From contig NZ_PISP01000006.1 in NCBI RefSeq assembly GCF_002834295.1, positions 1-64,000 on the forward strand: 64,000 nucleotides of DNA, given 5' to 3'. Source of the stretch: Rhodohalobacter barkolensis (GTDB lineage: Bacteria > Bacteroidota > Rhodothermia > Balneolales > Balneolaceae). The position numbers and the translations under genes are program-made. The notes under the pieces were generated by a model. The model saw only the letters and a program-made list of their open reading frames with translations. It did no database searches and was not told the DNA's origin. Below are positions 43,419 through 52,563 of the stretch, piece by piece (the first letter of the stretch is position 1; each line of letters opens with the position of its first letter).

Positions 43419-45209
43419 ATGATGTTCTCTATTCGTTCTCTCTGCTTTCTTTTACTGACTCTGTTTTTCGGCATCATCACTGAACTTGCTTTATCACAGC
43501 CAAGGCAGCCTGTTGATTTTGAAGGTTTCCGTTCCGCATTGGATGAAGCCCAATCAGATGATGAAAAGCTCGAATCTTATATTTCTTTCTCATTTACAGA
43601 ATTTCGAAATATTCCGGACTCTCTGTTCAAAATTGCACAAGAGATAGAAACTCTGGAGCAGGCATCAGCGAAAAGAAAAGATGCCTATCGCAATTTTGTG
43701 CTTGCCTTTGCCTGGCGGCAAAGTAACCGCGACTCTTCTCGCAATTATGCAGAACGTGCATCCGATCAGTTAAAAGAGTTGAATAACCACGTGAACTACT
43801 TACGGTCTCAAAATCTACTGGGTTCTGAGTATGCCCGCTATGGCAATACTTTAGGTGCAGAAGCTGTTTTTATGCAGGCTTTGGAGTATCAATCGGAAAA
43901 TGAAGTAACAGACTACCCGGAGCACTTTTTCTATGGAAACCTGGGAAACATTTACTCACGTGTAGGCGCGTACGATCTGGCTGTAGAGATGTACCGGTAT
44001 GTTTTGGACAACAGTGAAAGATCATCAGACCGGTGTAATATCCTCTCAACACTGGCGGTAAATCTCTCCAGGCTTGAAAACTATAAGCGTGCCCAAGAAA
44101 CGCTTTCCCCCTGTTTGGATGAAGAAGATCTCATTCCACCTATTGCTTCTGTAGTTCAGTCAAATATGAGCCAAATCATGCTCGACTCCGGTGATATCAC
44201 ATCAGGATTGAAATATTTGGAACAGGCCGCAGCTATCAGCTTCGAAAATCGTGTTCCAAATATGGAGCTGGCTCATCAAGTCAGATTGGGAAGGCTCTAT
44301 CTTGAACAAGACATGCTGGATGAAGCCGAGGAGATTGAGATTAGAATCCTTGATGATCGGTTCAGATCTGGTCCACCAAATATTTTAATCGATAAGCATC
44401 TGTTTCTGGCAGAACTAAGCAGTCTGAGACGTGATTATGATGATGTGTTGTCATATTCGAATCGAGCTATCGCACTTGCCCGGCAAATGAATATGACCCC
44501 GCTTTTAAAAGATGTTTACTCTCTGCGATCCGAGGCATATATCGGATTGGACAACTTGGATGAGGCGATTGATGCCGCAAACAGTCAGATTGAACTAACT
44601 ACGAATATCAGCCGACAGAAAGAGAATCAGGAGCTTGCTAATGCGAAAGTCCGCCACCAGCTCATTCAGTACGAAACAGAATTAGCAAGTTCGCAAACAG
44701 TTTTAAACAACTTAACCAACCAATTGGGAGTTGTTGGAAGTCTGTTTTTACTACTAAGTCTCGGATCAGGATTTCTCTACTATCGATATTCCAATTCCAA
44801 AGCTGAACAAGCCCTTGCCATAAAAAAACTTTCCGAAAGTGAGACCCGAAGGAAAGAGCTTGAATTGGCCATCAAAAAGCAAAAAGAAATTTTTGATAAG
44901 AAGGACACCCAGGTTTTTGTCCATATAAACAGCAGCTTAATGCTTGCTGTTGAAGATATCCGCTACATTCAATCTGATGGAAACTACGTTCGTATCTTTC
45001 TTGCCGATGAGAATAAACCTCCTATCCTTGAACGATGCACTCTCAAACATTGCGAATCCATTTTACCTGAAGATTACTTCCGAAAAGTTCACCGGTCTAC
45101 GATTGTAAATCTACTTCACATTGTTCAGGTTGATGGTGAACATCTTACGCTCAAGGATGGAACCACAATTAAAATGGCCCGGCGAGCCAAGAAAGAGTTT
45201 TTCACATAA
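43419..45209 (+). CDS. TPR-transmembrane-LytTR transcriptional regulator
   Basis: 596 residues. Signal/anchor segment (FLLLTLFFGIITELALS), a periplasmic TPR region (about 30-440; GNLGNIYSRVGAYDLAVEMY is one unit), one TM helix (about 440-465, VVGSLFLLLSLGSGFLYY), a coiled coil, then a cytosolic LytTR DNA-binding domain (about 495-596: AVEDIRYIQSDGNYVRIFL ... YFRKVHRSTIVNLLHIVQVD). This is a one-component membrane regulator, typical of Bacteroidota. ATG ATG gives two possible starts. Targets unknown; the copper operon upstream and the phospho-signalling operon downstream are candidates by proximity only. Confidence 0.9.
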   Translation: MMFSIRSLCFLLLTLFFGIITELALSQPRQPVDFEGFRSALDEAQSDDEKLESYISFSFTEFRNIPDSLFKIAQEIETLEQASAKRKDAYRNFVLAFAWRQSNRDSSRNYAERASDQLKELNNHVNYLRSQNLLGSEYARYGNTLGAEAVFMQALEYQSENEVTDYPEHFFYGNLGNIYSRVGAYDLAVEMYRYVLDNSERSSDRCNILSTLAVNLSRLENYKRAQETLSPCLDEEDLIPPIASVVQSNMSQIMLDSGDITSGLKYLEQAAAISFENRVPNMELAHQVRLGRLYLEQDMLDEAEEIEIRILDDRFRSGPPNILIDKHLFLAELSSLRRDYDDVLSYSNRAIALARQMNMTPLLKDVYSLRSEAYIGLDNLDEAIDAANSQIELTTNISRQKENQELANAKVRHQLIQYETELASSQTVLNNLTNQLGVVGSLFLLLSLGSGFLYYRYSNSKAEQALAIKKLSESETRRKELELAIKKQKEIFDKKDTQVFVHINSSLMLAVEDIRYIQSDGNYVRIFLADENKPPILERCTLKHCESILPEDYFRKVHRSTIVNLLHIVQVDGEHLTLKDGTTIKMARRAKKEFFT

Positions 45210-45256
45210 AAGCCATACCCGATAGCGAGTATGGCTTTACATCAGCTTTTTTGATG
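45209..45256. terminator. bidirectional terminator region
   Basis: Perfect 10-bp stem AAAGCCATAC/GTATGGCTTT (45209-45238) and a smaller CATCA/TGATG hairpin after it, between the convergent LytTR and kinase genes. Confidence 0.8.
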
Positions 45257-45259
45257 TAA

Positions 45260-47470
45260 TCAGTATTCGGTGATTACCAGTGTTGCATTGACTGTTTCGT
45301 TATAAAAAGTACCAATCCAGATATTGTATAAACCTTCCTCCGGATCTTCAAATACAACTCCGGGATTAATACCTTCTAAATCATCACTAAAGTACCACTC
45401 GCCGTTTGGTGCATTTATCAATAATACCGTGTCATCATTACTTTCAGCTTTTATGGTAAGCGGTAAGCTTCCCGGTGTATAATAGAAGTCAAACGAAGGC
45501 TCTATGGTTACATACCCACTGTAACCCATTTCAGACAGATCGTATGACCCTGACAGACTAATCGATTGAGTATAAGGATCCGGTGAAAACCCGGCCTCTA
45601 AAGTAATATCTCCTCCGATTGGTATTTCTCCTACGTCAGGCCCGCCTTCACTATCCACATAAATATCATCATCCTCTTCATACAGCACTTCAGAAACTTT
45701 CACCAGGGCGCTGCCGGCTGTCTCTTCATAACTGCCCACCCAGATCATATAGGTTCCGCTTTGAGGATCTTCAAATTCTACGCCGGGATTGTACCCAACA
45801 AAATCATCATTGAAGTACCATTGATCATCCGGCCCATAAACCAGCATTATAAGATCGTTATCGGCCTCTGCACTGATAAAAAGTGGATAAGCCCCTGAAT
45901 TATATTCTAAGTGAACGGTTGCCGGTGATGTTGTGAATCCAAAATAATTGAAGTTTTCAAGGTCGATATTTGGACTCAACTGAACGGAATGCGGCCAGGG
46001 ATCGGGGGTAAAGTCGCTGTCTAAGGTAATCGTTCCCTGAAGCGGAGCCGCGGTAATGTCCGGACGAGACCGTCTCTCTTCCAGCTCTCGCTGTCTCTCT
46101 TCCTCTTCGCGCCGGATCCTATCGGCTTCCTCACGTTCACGCTGTTCGGCGAGTTCTCTTTGGCGTTCTTCACTCGCCAACTGATCTATTTCGGCCTGAC
46201 GAGCAATCTGCTCAATCTCCTCCTGCACTTCGAGCATCTGTTGCTCCACATCTTCATTCTCCGGCATGATTTCCAGAGCCTGTTCATAGAAACTTACAGC
46301 CCCCTCTAAATCATCCGTTGATCTTGCTTCGTCTGCCTGTTGAACCAATTCTGCCACAGCCTGTTGGTTGGCTTCCTGTTCGGCCAGCCTCTGTGCTTCA
46401 GCACTGTTCTCTGTCATCAGATAAAATCCACCCGCCGAGAACACAACAATCAGTAATACGGCTGCAATAATCCATGTTTTCATCGAATCGGAACCTCCCC
46501 GGCTCTGTTTTACCTTTTTGGGAGTTTGTATTCCCTTCTTCGTTTTTGCACTGCCTGAAGCAGATTGTTGTGGAAGTTGTGCCGACTCAATTTTTTGTGT
46601 TTTTCGTCCACCTCCAACTTTTGGAGTCTTGGCCTTCGGTATTTTAATTTCAGGCCAGTGCCCCGTTTCCATATACTTTTGCGTAACCTCTTTTAAATCC
46701 CCGGATTTTGGCCTTTCTCCCGGGTTAGCACTCATCATCAATTTAACGAGATTTTTAAAGCGGGATGAGAAGTGATCGGGTAGCTCAGGAACTTCCGCAC
46801 CGCTGTTCAGACTAATTCCGCCGTTGCCCATCCAGGGCACATTTCCTGTTGCCAGCTCATACACCAATACACCGAGAGAGAAAATATCACTCGCCTCCAT
46901 ATTTTCAGGATTCGCAGTAAAACGTTCGGGCGGAGCATAGGCTATTGTCATCGATTTTGAACTTCCCGTATGCTTTCTCAGTGTACTTCTCAATCTTCCG
47001 CTGATTCCAAAATCCGTCAACAAGTAGGAACCGTTGCCGTCAATTAAAATATTATCCGGTTTGATATCCTGGTGGAGAATATCCTTGCTGTGCAGATACT
47101 GCAAACCTGCAGAGATCTGTGCCAGCAACTTCGCCAGCTCATCCTCATCCATATTGCCCTTTTCAATAAGACGTCCCTGAAGTGAACCGCCCTCAATAAA
47201 TGGCATCACCAGGTAGGGCCGCCCTTCCCAAACATCAAAGTGACGGGCTGTAAGCAATACGGGATGATTGAGGTTTAAAACAACAGCATATTCACGCCGG
47301 AACTGCTTCAGCCCGTGCTGATCCATCCCTTTATCCGGGGCATAAATTTTGATCGCAACGGTTGCGTTTTCAGCCATCTGGTCATTTGCCTTCCAGACTT
47401 CAGAGAATCCCCCGATTCCAATTCTTTCAATGAGCAGATAGCGATTTGCAAATAGTGTATTTGGTTCCAT
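45260..47470 (-). CDS. membrane Ser/Thr protein kinase with coiled coil and two tandem extracytoplasmic repeats
   Basis: 736 residues, last gene of the seven-gene operon. The kinase domain (about 10-270) has G-loop RIGIGGFSEVWKA, K41 in VAIKIY, a catalytic loop reading HQDIKPDN (HRD Arg changed to Gln; such kinases often do not need activation-loop phosphorylation) and LTDFGISG. A basic linker follows, one TM (332-351, TWIIAAVLLIVVFSAGGFYL), a Glu/Arg-rich coiled coil (357-470), then two copies of a ~110-residue beta-rich domain (about 483-600 and 620-736). Each copy has a DSDF/EAGF-PDP start and a WYF-DD..G-NPGV-FEDP block. Kinase faces the cytosol; repeats would sense in the periplasm. Confidence 0.9.
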   Translation of the reverse strand: MEPNTLFANRYLLIERIGIGGFSEVWKANDQMAENATVAIKIYAPDKGMDQHGLKQFRREYAVVLNLNHPVLLTARHFDVWEGRPYLVMPFIEGGSLQGRLIEKGNMDEDELAKLLAQISAGLQYLHSKDILHQDIKPDNILIDGNGSYLLTDFGISGRLRSTLRKHTGSSKSMTIAYAPPERFTANPENMEASDIFSLGVLVYELATGNVPWMGNGGISLNSGAEVPELPDHFSSRFKNLVKLMMSANPGERPKSGDLKEVTQKYMETGHWPEIKIPKAKTPKVGGGRKTQKIESAQLPQQSASGSAKTKKGIQTPKKVKQSRGGSDSMKTWIIAAVLLIVVFSAGGFYLMTENSAEAQRLAEQEANQQAVAELVQQADEARSTDDLEGAVSFYEQALEIMPENEDVEQQMLEVQEEIEQIARQAEIDQLASEERQRELAEQREREEADRIRREEEERQRELEERRSRPDITAAPLQGTITLDSDFTPDPWPHSVQLSPNIDLENFNYFGFTTSPATVHLEYNSGAYPLFISAEADNDLIMLVYGPDDQWYFNDDFVGYNPGVEFEDPQSGTYMIWVGSYEETAGSALVKVSEVLYEEDDDIYVDSEGGPDVGEIPIGGDITLEAGFSPDPYTQSISLSGSYDLSEMGYSGYVTIEPSFDFYYTPGSLPLTIKAESNDDTVLLINAPNGEWYFSDDLEGINPGVVFEDPEEGLYNIWIGTFYNETVNATLVITEY

Positions 47471-47475
47471 AACTG

Positions 47476-48789
47476 TTATTTCTGATTAATAACTACTTTT
47501 AGAGTTGTATCCCCGATGGCGATAATATCCCCGGGTTTAAGTTTTTTCCCACCTTCATCAATACGGCTGCCCTGTACCAGAACCCCGTTTGTTGACCGGT
47601 ACCATCCCGGCACTCCGCCTTTTTCTCTCCACTGTCCATCCCGGATGTACCAGTGATAGTCATCACTGTTGTATTCAAGTGTGGCGTGAAAATTGGAGAT
47701 ATACTCCGTGAAATATTCGGCTATACCGATGTCGTTTGAAAAGGGGTTTTCGGTATTGAACCAGCCGATGGTAAGCACCCCGGCTGATTTTGAATTCTTT
47801 AAATTTGTCAGGTGATATTCACGCCCGATCTCTTCTCCATTTTGAACCCGTAACACCCAGTCCGATTGTGGATATACTTCCGGACCCGGCTCTTCGCGGA
47901 CCGGTTGATAACCCAATACAGACAATACTTCATCTATGGTCCCAAACCGATCTTCCGGCCGGTATCGAATACATCTGGAAATGATCTCCACCCATTTTTG
48001 ATCCGGTGAGCTCTTTTCAAGTGCAGCGCGATCCCACTTCTCTTCCTTTTTTTTCTGCTCATAAGCCGCCATATCTTTCATAAACTCCTCAAAAGGCCCA
48101 AAGGGCAACCGGCCTCCGGTAATCAGCTCATACATCATGGCGCCGAACGCGTAAACATCATTTGACGGGCCCATCACTTTCATCGCCTGCTTCGGGTCAA
48201 TCTGTTCAGGGGGTGAGTAGGTACCCGTGGCAAAAACCTCTTTGGCATGTCCCATAAAATTGGCAACCGTGTGGCGCTTCTTGATGGAAGCAGAAATTCC
48301 AAAATCGGCCAGTTTTGGGACTCTGTTCTCATCGAACAGAATATTTTCCGGTTTGATGTCTCTGTGGATAATTCCTTCATCATGCAGGTCTTTCAAGCCC
48401 ATCAAAATACCGTGAGCGATCTCATCCAGTTTTTGAGAACCGAACGTTTTCCCAACCAGGTCGCGCAAATTCCCGCCGGTACAGAGATCCATCACCATGA
48501 ATGGATTTCCCTCCAGCATATCAAAATCGTGGCTGCGAACAATGTAGGGGCTGGTAATCCTGGATCCGTAGTCGTACTCTTGGCGAAACCTTTTGGCAAA
48601 TTCAATTCGCTCGTGCGGCATAAAGGTCCACATCTTGGTCAGCTTCAACGCGTACAGATTCTCCATATCGCTGATCTGGTACACACTGCCAAAGCCGCCC
48701 TCACCCAGCTCATTTTCAACCCGGTAAGTCGCTTTTTTCGAAGCAACTTTACTGCCTCTGTCGATATGTATAACTCCGGGTGAACTCAT
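47476..48789 (-). CDS. Ser/Thr protein kinase with C-terminal FHA domain
   Basis: 437 residues, no TM segment. Kinase motifs are complete: G-loop ELGEGGFGSVYQI, K49 in YALKL, IIHRDIKPENI (142-151) and LADFGIS. The C-terminal ~110 residues form an FHA-like phosphothreonine-binding domain (LTIGWFNTENPFSNDIGI ... SNFHATLEYNSDDYHWYIRD ... TNGVLVQGSRI). The usual FHA GR and S-R/KH residues are only partly kept (SNFHA), so phosphopeptide binding is probable, not certain. The start overlaps the stop of the upstream FHA/zinc-ribbon gene by four bases. Confidence 0.92.
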   Translation of the reverse strand: MSSPGVIHIDRGSKVASKKATYRVENELGEGGFGSVYQISDMENLYALKLTKMWTFMPHERIEFAKRFRQEYDYGSRITSPYIVRSHDFDMLEGNPFMVMDLCTGGNLRDLVGKTFGSQKLDEIAHGILMGLKDLHDEGIIHRDIKPENILFDENRVPKLADFGISASIKKRHTVANFMGHAKEVFATGTYSPPEQIDPKQAMKVMGPSNDVYAFGAMMYELITGGRLPFGPFEEFMKDMAAYEQKKKEEKWDRAALEKSSPDQKWVEIISRCIRYRPEDRFGTIDEVLSVLGYQPVREEPGPEVYPQSDWVLRVQNGEEIGREYHLTNLKNSKSAGVLTIGWFNTENPFSNDIGIAEYFTEYISNFHATLEYNSDDYHWYIRDGQWREKGGVPGWYRSTNGVLVQGSRIDEGGKKLKPGDIIAIGDTTLKVVINQK

Positions 48790-49505
48790 TCTTCGCTTTC
48801 AGGGATTTCTACCCTGAATACCTTATCTCCTAAAATGATTAATGACCCGCTTTCAACAGTCGTCTTACCCTTTACCTGTATAAAAGTCGCCCCGTTACTG
48901 CTTTTATCTTCGAGCGTCCATTTTCCATCTTTATGGGTAAATGTTGCATGTTCTTTCGAAGAGATGGAGCTGTTCTCCGGAGCCAGGTTCGTTCGATTCA
49001 GTGATATTTTTTCACCTTCATATGCCTGCTCAGCATTCTTATTTTCATCAACCAGAATCAGTTTGGGTTTTGGAGCCTCTTTGGAAATATTAACCTGCCC
49101 AATTCTCATTGTCTTTGCGCCGGATGGTGCTGCCGGTTTTGATTTTTCAGGCATGGGAGCAGGTTGCTCTTTGCTTAGAGATTCATCACTCCCTTTATAT
49201 CCGCAATTTGGACAGGGGCTATCGCTGGCAGGTTTGTTACGCAGGGGGTAGTAGCCGCAGGCATCGCACTTTAAGATGCTCGCATCCACGGGCTCAGACA
49301 TCTTCTTTGGTGATGCATTCTCACCATCCCATGCAGGAGCGGAAGCGACTTTTCCCCGTACGGTTGCCGCACCCTGGTCGCCTGAACTTGCTGCAGGATT
49401 ACTTTGAGCCTGACCACCACTGCCTGAAGACGTCAGTTTTGTGCCGCATTTTACGCACACTTTCACGTCTGATTGATTCTGATATCCACATTCGTAACAT
49501 CTCAT
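48786..49505 (-). CDS. zinc-ribbon plus FHA domain protein
   Basis: 239 residues, cytosolic. Two CxxC..CxxC zinc ribbons (CYECGYQ ... CVKCG at 3-21, and CDACGYY ... CPNCG near 78-101), a disordered Ser/Pro-rich linker, then an FHA domain at about 145-239. The FHA part has SLNRTNLAPENSSISSKEHATF, WTLEDKSSNGATFIQVKG and GSLIILGDKVFRVEI. The FHA core Ser-x-x-His and Ser-Asn-Gly are present. An adaptor that binds phosphothreonine on partner proteins; ribbons may mediate protein contacts. It lies 11 bases after the PP2C gene. Confidence 0.9.
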   Translation of the reverse strand: MRCYECGYQNQSDVKVCVKCGTKLTSSGSGGQAQSNPAASSGDQGAATVRGKVASAPAWDGENASPKKMSEPVDASILKCDACGYYPLRNKPASDSPCPNCGYKGSDESLSKEQPAPMPEKSKPAAPSGAKTMRIGQVNISKEAPKPKLILVDENKNAEQAYEGEKISLNRTNLAPENSSISSKEHATFTHKDGKWTLEDKSSNGATFIQVKGKTTVESGSLIILGDKVFRVEIPESEE

Positions 49506-49516
49506 TGTATCGGGGT

Positions 49517-50917
49517 TTAGTTATTGACTTGTTTTTCGATTGAACCGGTTGAGGTCGTATCTGCCGTGCTATCAGCATTTGTGCTGTCAGGCAAAGCAGG
49601 CTGGGTACTCATGGTATCCTTAGGTTCTTGAATCTTTTTTCCGGGCTCTGTCAATGTTGTGTCTTTTTGAACCGGAGGAATCTGCTGTCTGACAGAATCT
49701 TTTTCTTCCTCTGAAGGCCTCTCGGCGTTTCCGGGTGGAAGTGGGCTTTGTTCATCCGGTGTTTCTGAAGGTTCTTCAGCAGGTTCAGGATCAGGATCAG
49801 CCACCGGTGGTTGTTCTTCTTCAGGCGGATCAACATCTCCCGGCTCATCTTCAATTGGCGGGTCTTGATTCGTTTCTGCAGAATCAACCGGTTCCTCGGT
49901 CTGACCGGTATCTCGATCTTGTATAACCGGATCTGCATTCGCCTCGGGTGATCTTCCATCAAAGTAAATCCAGGCGGCCAATACGGCTATTACCACAATC
50001 AAAACCCCGATCATCAAGCTCTTGGATGAGTTTTTCTTTCGCAGAATTTGTGTCGTCGTGGTTTTAGATTTGATTTGACTCTGTGCAGCCAGATCTGCTT
50101 CTGACGGTTCTGCTCCCTCATGCACTTCAAGCATCAGGCAAGTGATATTATCGCCGCCTCCGGCTTCATTGGCAGCTTTTATCAGCTTTCCGCAGGTTTC
50201 GTCAATGGGTCCGCCATCTTCCAGAACAGACTCAATCTGTTCATCACTCAGCATTCCATTCAGACCGTCACTGCACAAAATCAACTGGTTTCCCTTGTAG
50301 AGTTTTGTTGTTTTAACAGAGGGCTGAGGCGGGTTTTTTTCATCCCCCAGGCTTTGCGTAACAATGTTGCTCTCCGGATGAACTCTGGCCTCCTCGGGCG
50401 TCATATGATTCTCTTCAACCATCTGCCACACCAGGGAGTGATCTTCGGTAAACGGATAAAGTGGTTTGTATCCGTTATAGATGTAGCAGCGGCTGTCGCC
50501 CGACCACGCCACGTGAACCGAATCCTCCACTACCCAGGCAATAATGAGCGTTGTGCCCATTCCGGCCGTGTCGAGGTTTTTATGCTGATGGTTAACAACT
50601 GCCTGATGTGCTTTCAGAATAGAACGGGCAAGAAGGCCTTCCCGCTCTGATACGGAATCCGGGAGTTCATCGAGTGCGTCGAAATCCTCTTTTACCGTTT
50701 CCTGAGCCAGGTGAGAAGCCACTTCGCCGGCGTTCTCACCGCCCATTCCGTCGGCAACAATCAGAAGCGCACCCAATTCGGAAAGGGAGTGGACTTCACC
50801 TCGTTTAAACCCCCATTTATGATTGGACAGATCTTTACAGATCGCAAAATCATCTTCATTGTGAGTGCGGGAACGACCGACATCGGTAATTCCAAATATG
50901 GATATTTTTTTAATCAT
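49517..50917 (-). CDS. PP2C-type Ser/Thr phosphatase with TM anchor and extracytoplasmic tail
   Basis: 466 residues. PP2C motifs are complete: RSRTHNEDD (15-23), VADGMGG with D56, CSDGLNG with D217, and GGGDNIT with D256. One TM helix (301-319, LMIGVLIVVIAVLAAWIYF) follows a basic cytosolic stretch. The last ~145 residues are a low-complexity Pro/Glu/Asp-rich tail, predicted outside the membrane. The enzyme would remove phosphates added by the two kinases encoded downstream. The gap to the FHA-protease gene is 60 bases, the largest within the operon. Confidence 0.93.
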   Translation of the reverse strand: MIKKISIFGITDVGRSRTHNEDDFAICKDLSNHKWGFKRGEVHSLSELGALLIVADGMGGENAGEVASHLAQETVKEDFDALDELPDSVSEREGLLARSILKAHQAVVNHQHKNLDTAGMGTTLIIAWVVEDSVHVAWSGDSRCYIYNGYKPLYPFTEDHSLVWQMVEENHMTPEEARVHPESNIVTQSLGDEKNPPQPSVKTTKLYKGNQLILCSDGLNGMLSDEQIESVLEDGGPIDETCGKLIKAANEAGGGDNITCLMLEVHEGAEPSEADLAAQSQIKSKTTTTQILRKKNSSKSLMIGVLIVVIAVLAAWIYFDGRSPEANADPVIQDRDTGQTEEPVDSAETNQDPPIEDEPGDVDPPEEEQPPVADPDPEPAEEPSETPDEQSPLPPGNAERPSEEEKDSVRQQIPPVQKDTTLTEPGKKIQEPKDTMSTQPALPDSTNADSTADTTSTGSIEKQVNN

Positions 50918-50977
50918 CCCGTGTGCTCTTAACCGCGATTTAAATTTTGATTACTCATTATCTGGCGACCCGGATAA

Positions 50978-52546
50978 TTAAAAATTTATTAGTGGCGTAA
51001 CCATCTTTATTGAAGTAGGTGTGTAAATTACGTCACCCCCTTCTGATATCGTTGCCTGCTGATACCTTCCTGTCACAAGACCGATCGCCGTTGGTACCCC
51101 GTTATTCATCGTCAATACGGGCCCTCCTGAGTTCCCTGAATCCCAGCCGGCTTCGGTGACATGTACCGTACCATCCTGAATACCTGACAAGGTCACTTTT
51201 GCCGTTGAAAAATAGGGCTCAAGATTTCCTTCAACCCTGTACTCTGCACCGTACGAATATCCCAATACAAACAGATCTGTACCGTTTCTCAGATTTTCCG
51301 ACAACGGCTTATCAAATGCCATACCATCACTATAGTCGGTTTGCATGTACGCCCAATCGGCTCCTCTGAAGTATTCAGGTATTCTTATAGAACCCACCCC
51401 ATTACTGTTTGGCATTTCCCATGGAATGAATCTATCCATAGATTCATCCTGGATGAAATCTTTATTAGTAAACTCCAGGCTAAACTGACCATCATACGAT
51501 TGTGCAGTAAAATGAAATGAAGCGCTCCCACCACTGTGCTCTATTAAATTTGCCTGAAAAAACGAGCCTTCTTCAGTACTTGTTCCGTACATATCTATAC
51601 AATGCCTGGCCGTTACAAAAATTCCTCCCTCTATTAAAAACCCGGTGCACATTATATTTTCCTCCTGAATTTCGTACCCGTTTCGTTCTCCATCAAATTC
51701 TGTTACCCACCCTTTAATAGACATTGCCATTACATACGGCTTCAGTTCTTCAATTACGTCAGCATAGTTCACTCCACCGGATACATTTCTCAAGCTGTCC
51801 AGCTGTCGCTGGCTTCTCTCTTCAATGGCGGCTAATTCTCGTTCAAACTGTTCCCGCTCGCGGATCATTCTTTGCCTGTCCCGCTCGATTTGTTCTTGAG
51901 AAATCTGAAAATTTTCTGCAAGATCACTATTTCTCGCATTCAAGCTTGCGATAGAATCAGCCTGTGCTCGGCTGATTTGATTTTGTTCGGCAATTAACTC
52001 TCTCTGTAAATCGGTTTCCATAGTTAAGTTATAGATCATATAACCGGAACCACTCATTGCCAGAATGAAAATCATCAAAAATGAAACCGCCGCAGTTTTA
52101 TACGGCTTGATCGCCTGCTGCATCACTAGGTTCATCTTATTAGTAAATCCAATCTTTGCCGTTCCGGCTTTGGTGGTGTTATATCGCAACCTCGGCCCCT
52201 CAACAGAGAGCTGAATCTCATCCCCGTTATTCAAAAAATATTTATTCTGTACCGGCCGACCATTCACCAGCGTTGGGTTCGATTTGGACAGGTTGATGAT
52301 GAAGGTTTCATCCCCCTTGCGCTCAATAGCGGCATGCTTACGGCTAACCGTAGGTGTATCATCGCCAAAGGATACCCCGCATTTACTGTCACGCCCCAGT
52401 TCCACATAGGGAACAACAATGGTTTCGAATGAGCCCTGGTTTTTCTTTGCTGTAGATGTCAGATACTCTAGGGTATAGGTTGGAATATTGGCCCCGCTGA
52501 GAATTTTCATTCCCGTTCCAATAGATTGTGTAGCTCTGTTTGCCAT
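50978..52546 (-). CDS. FHA-TM-coiled-coil-trypsin-like serine protease
   Basis: 522 residues. An N-terminal FHA domain (about 42-125: ELGRDSKCGVSF, PTVSRKHAAIE with S68/R69/H71, and NPTLVNGRPV), TM helix (151-172), coiled coil (175-255, Arg/Glu/Gln-rich), and a C-terminal chymotrypsin-fold protease (265-522) with H315 in VTARHC, probable D397 in GADWAYM and S473 in GNSGGPV. Topology places FHA in the cytosol and protease in the periplasm, so phosphothreonine binding inside could control proteolysis outside. The protease substrate is unknown. Operon position four-fold linked to kinases and PP2C. Confidence 0.92.
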   Translation of the reverse strand: MANRATQSIGTGMKILSGANIPTYTLEYLTSTAKKNQGSFETIVVPYVELGRDSKCGVSFGDDTPTVSRKHAAIERKGDETFIINLSKSNPTLVNGRPVQNKYFLNNGDEIQLSVEGPRLRYNTTKAGTAKIGFTNKMNLVMQQAIKPYKTAAVSFLMIFILAMSGSGYMIYNLTMETDLQRELIAEQNQISRAQADSIASLNARNSDLAENFQISQEQIERDRQRMIREREQFERELAAIEERSQRQLDSLRNVSGGVNYADVIEELKPYVMAMSIKGWVTEFDGERNGYEIQEENIMCTGFLIEGGIFVTARHCIDMYGTSTEEGSFFQANLIEHSGGSASFHFTAQSYDGQFSLEFTNKDFIQDESMDRFIPWEMPNSNGVGSIRIPEYFRGADWAYMQTDYSDGMAFDKPLSENLRNGTDLFVLGYSYGAEYRVEGNLEPYFSTAKVTLSGIQDGTVHVTEAGWDSGNSGGPVLTMNNGVPTAIGLVTGRYQQATISEGGDVIYTPTSIKMVTPLINF

Positions 52547-52563
52547 AACTGTCGGTATTGGTT

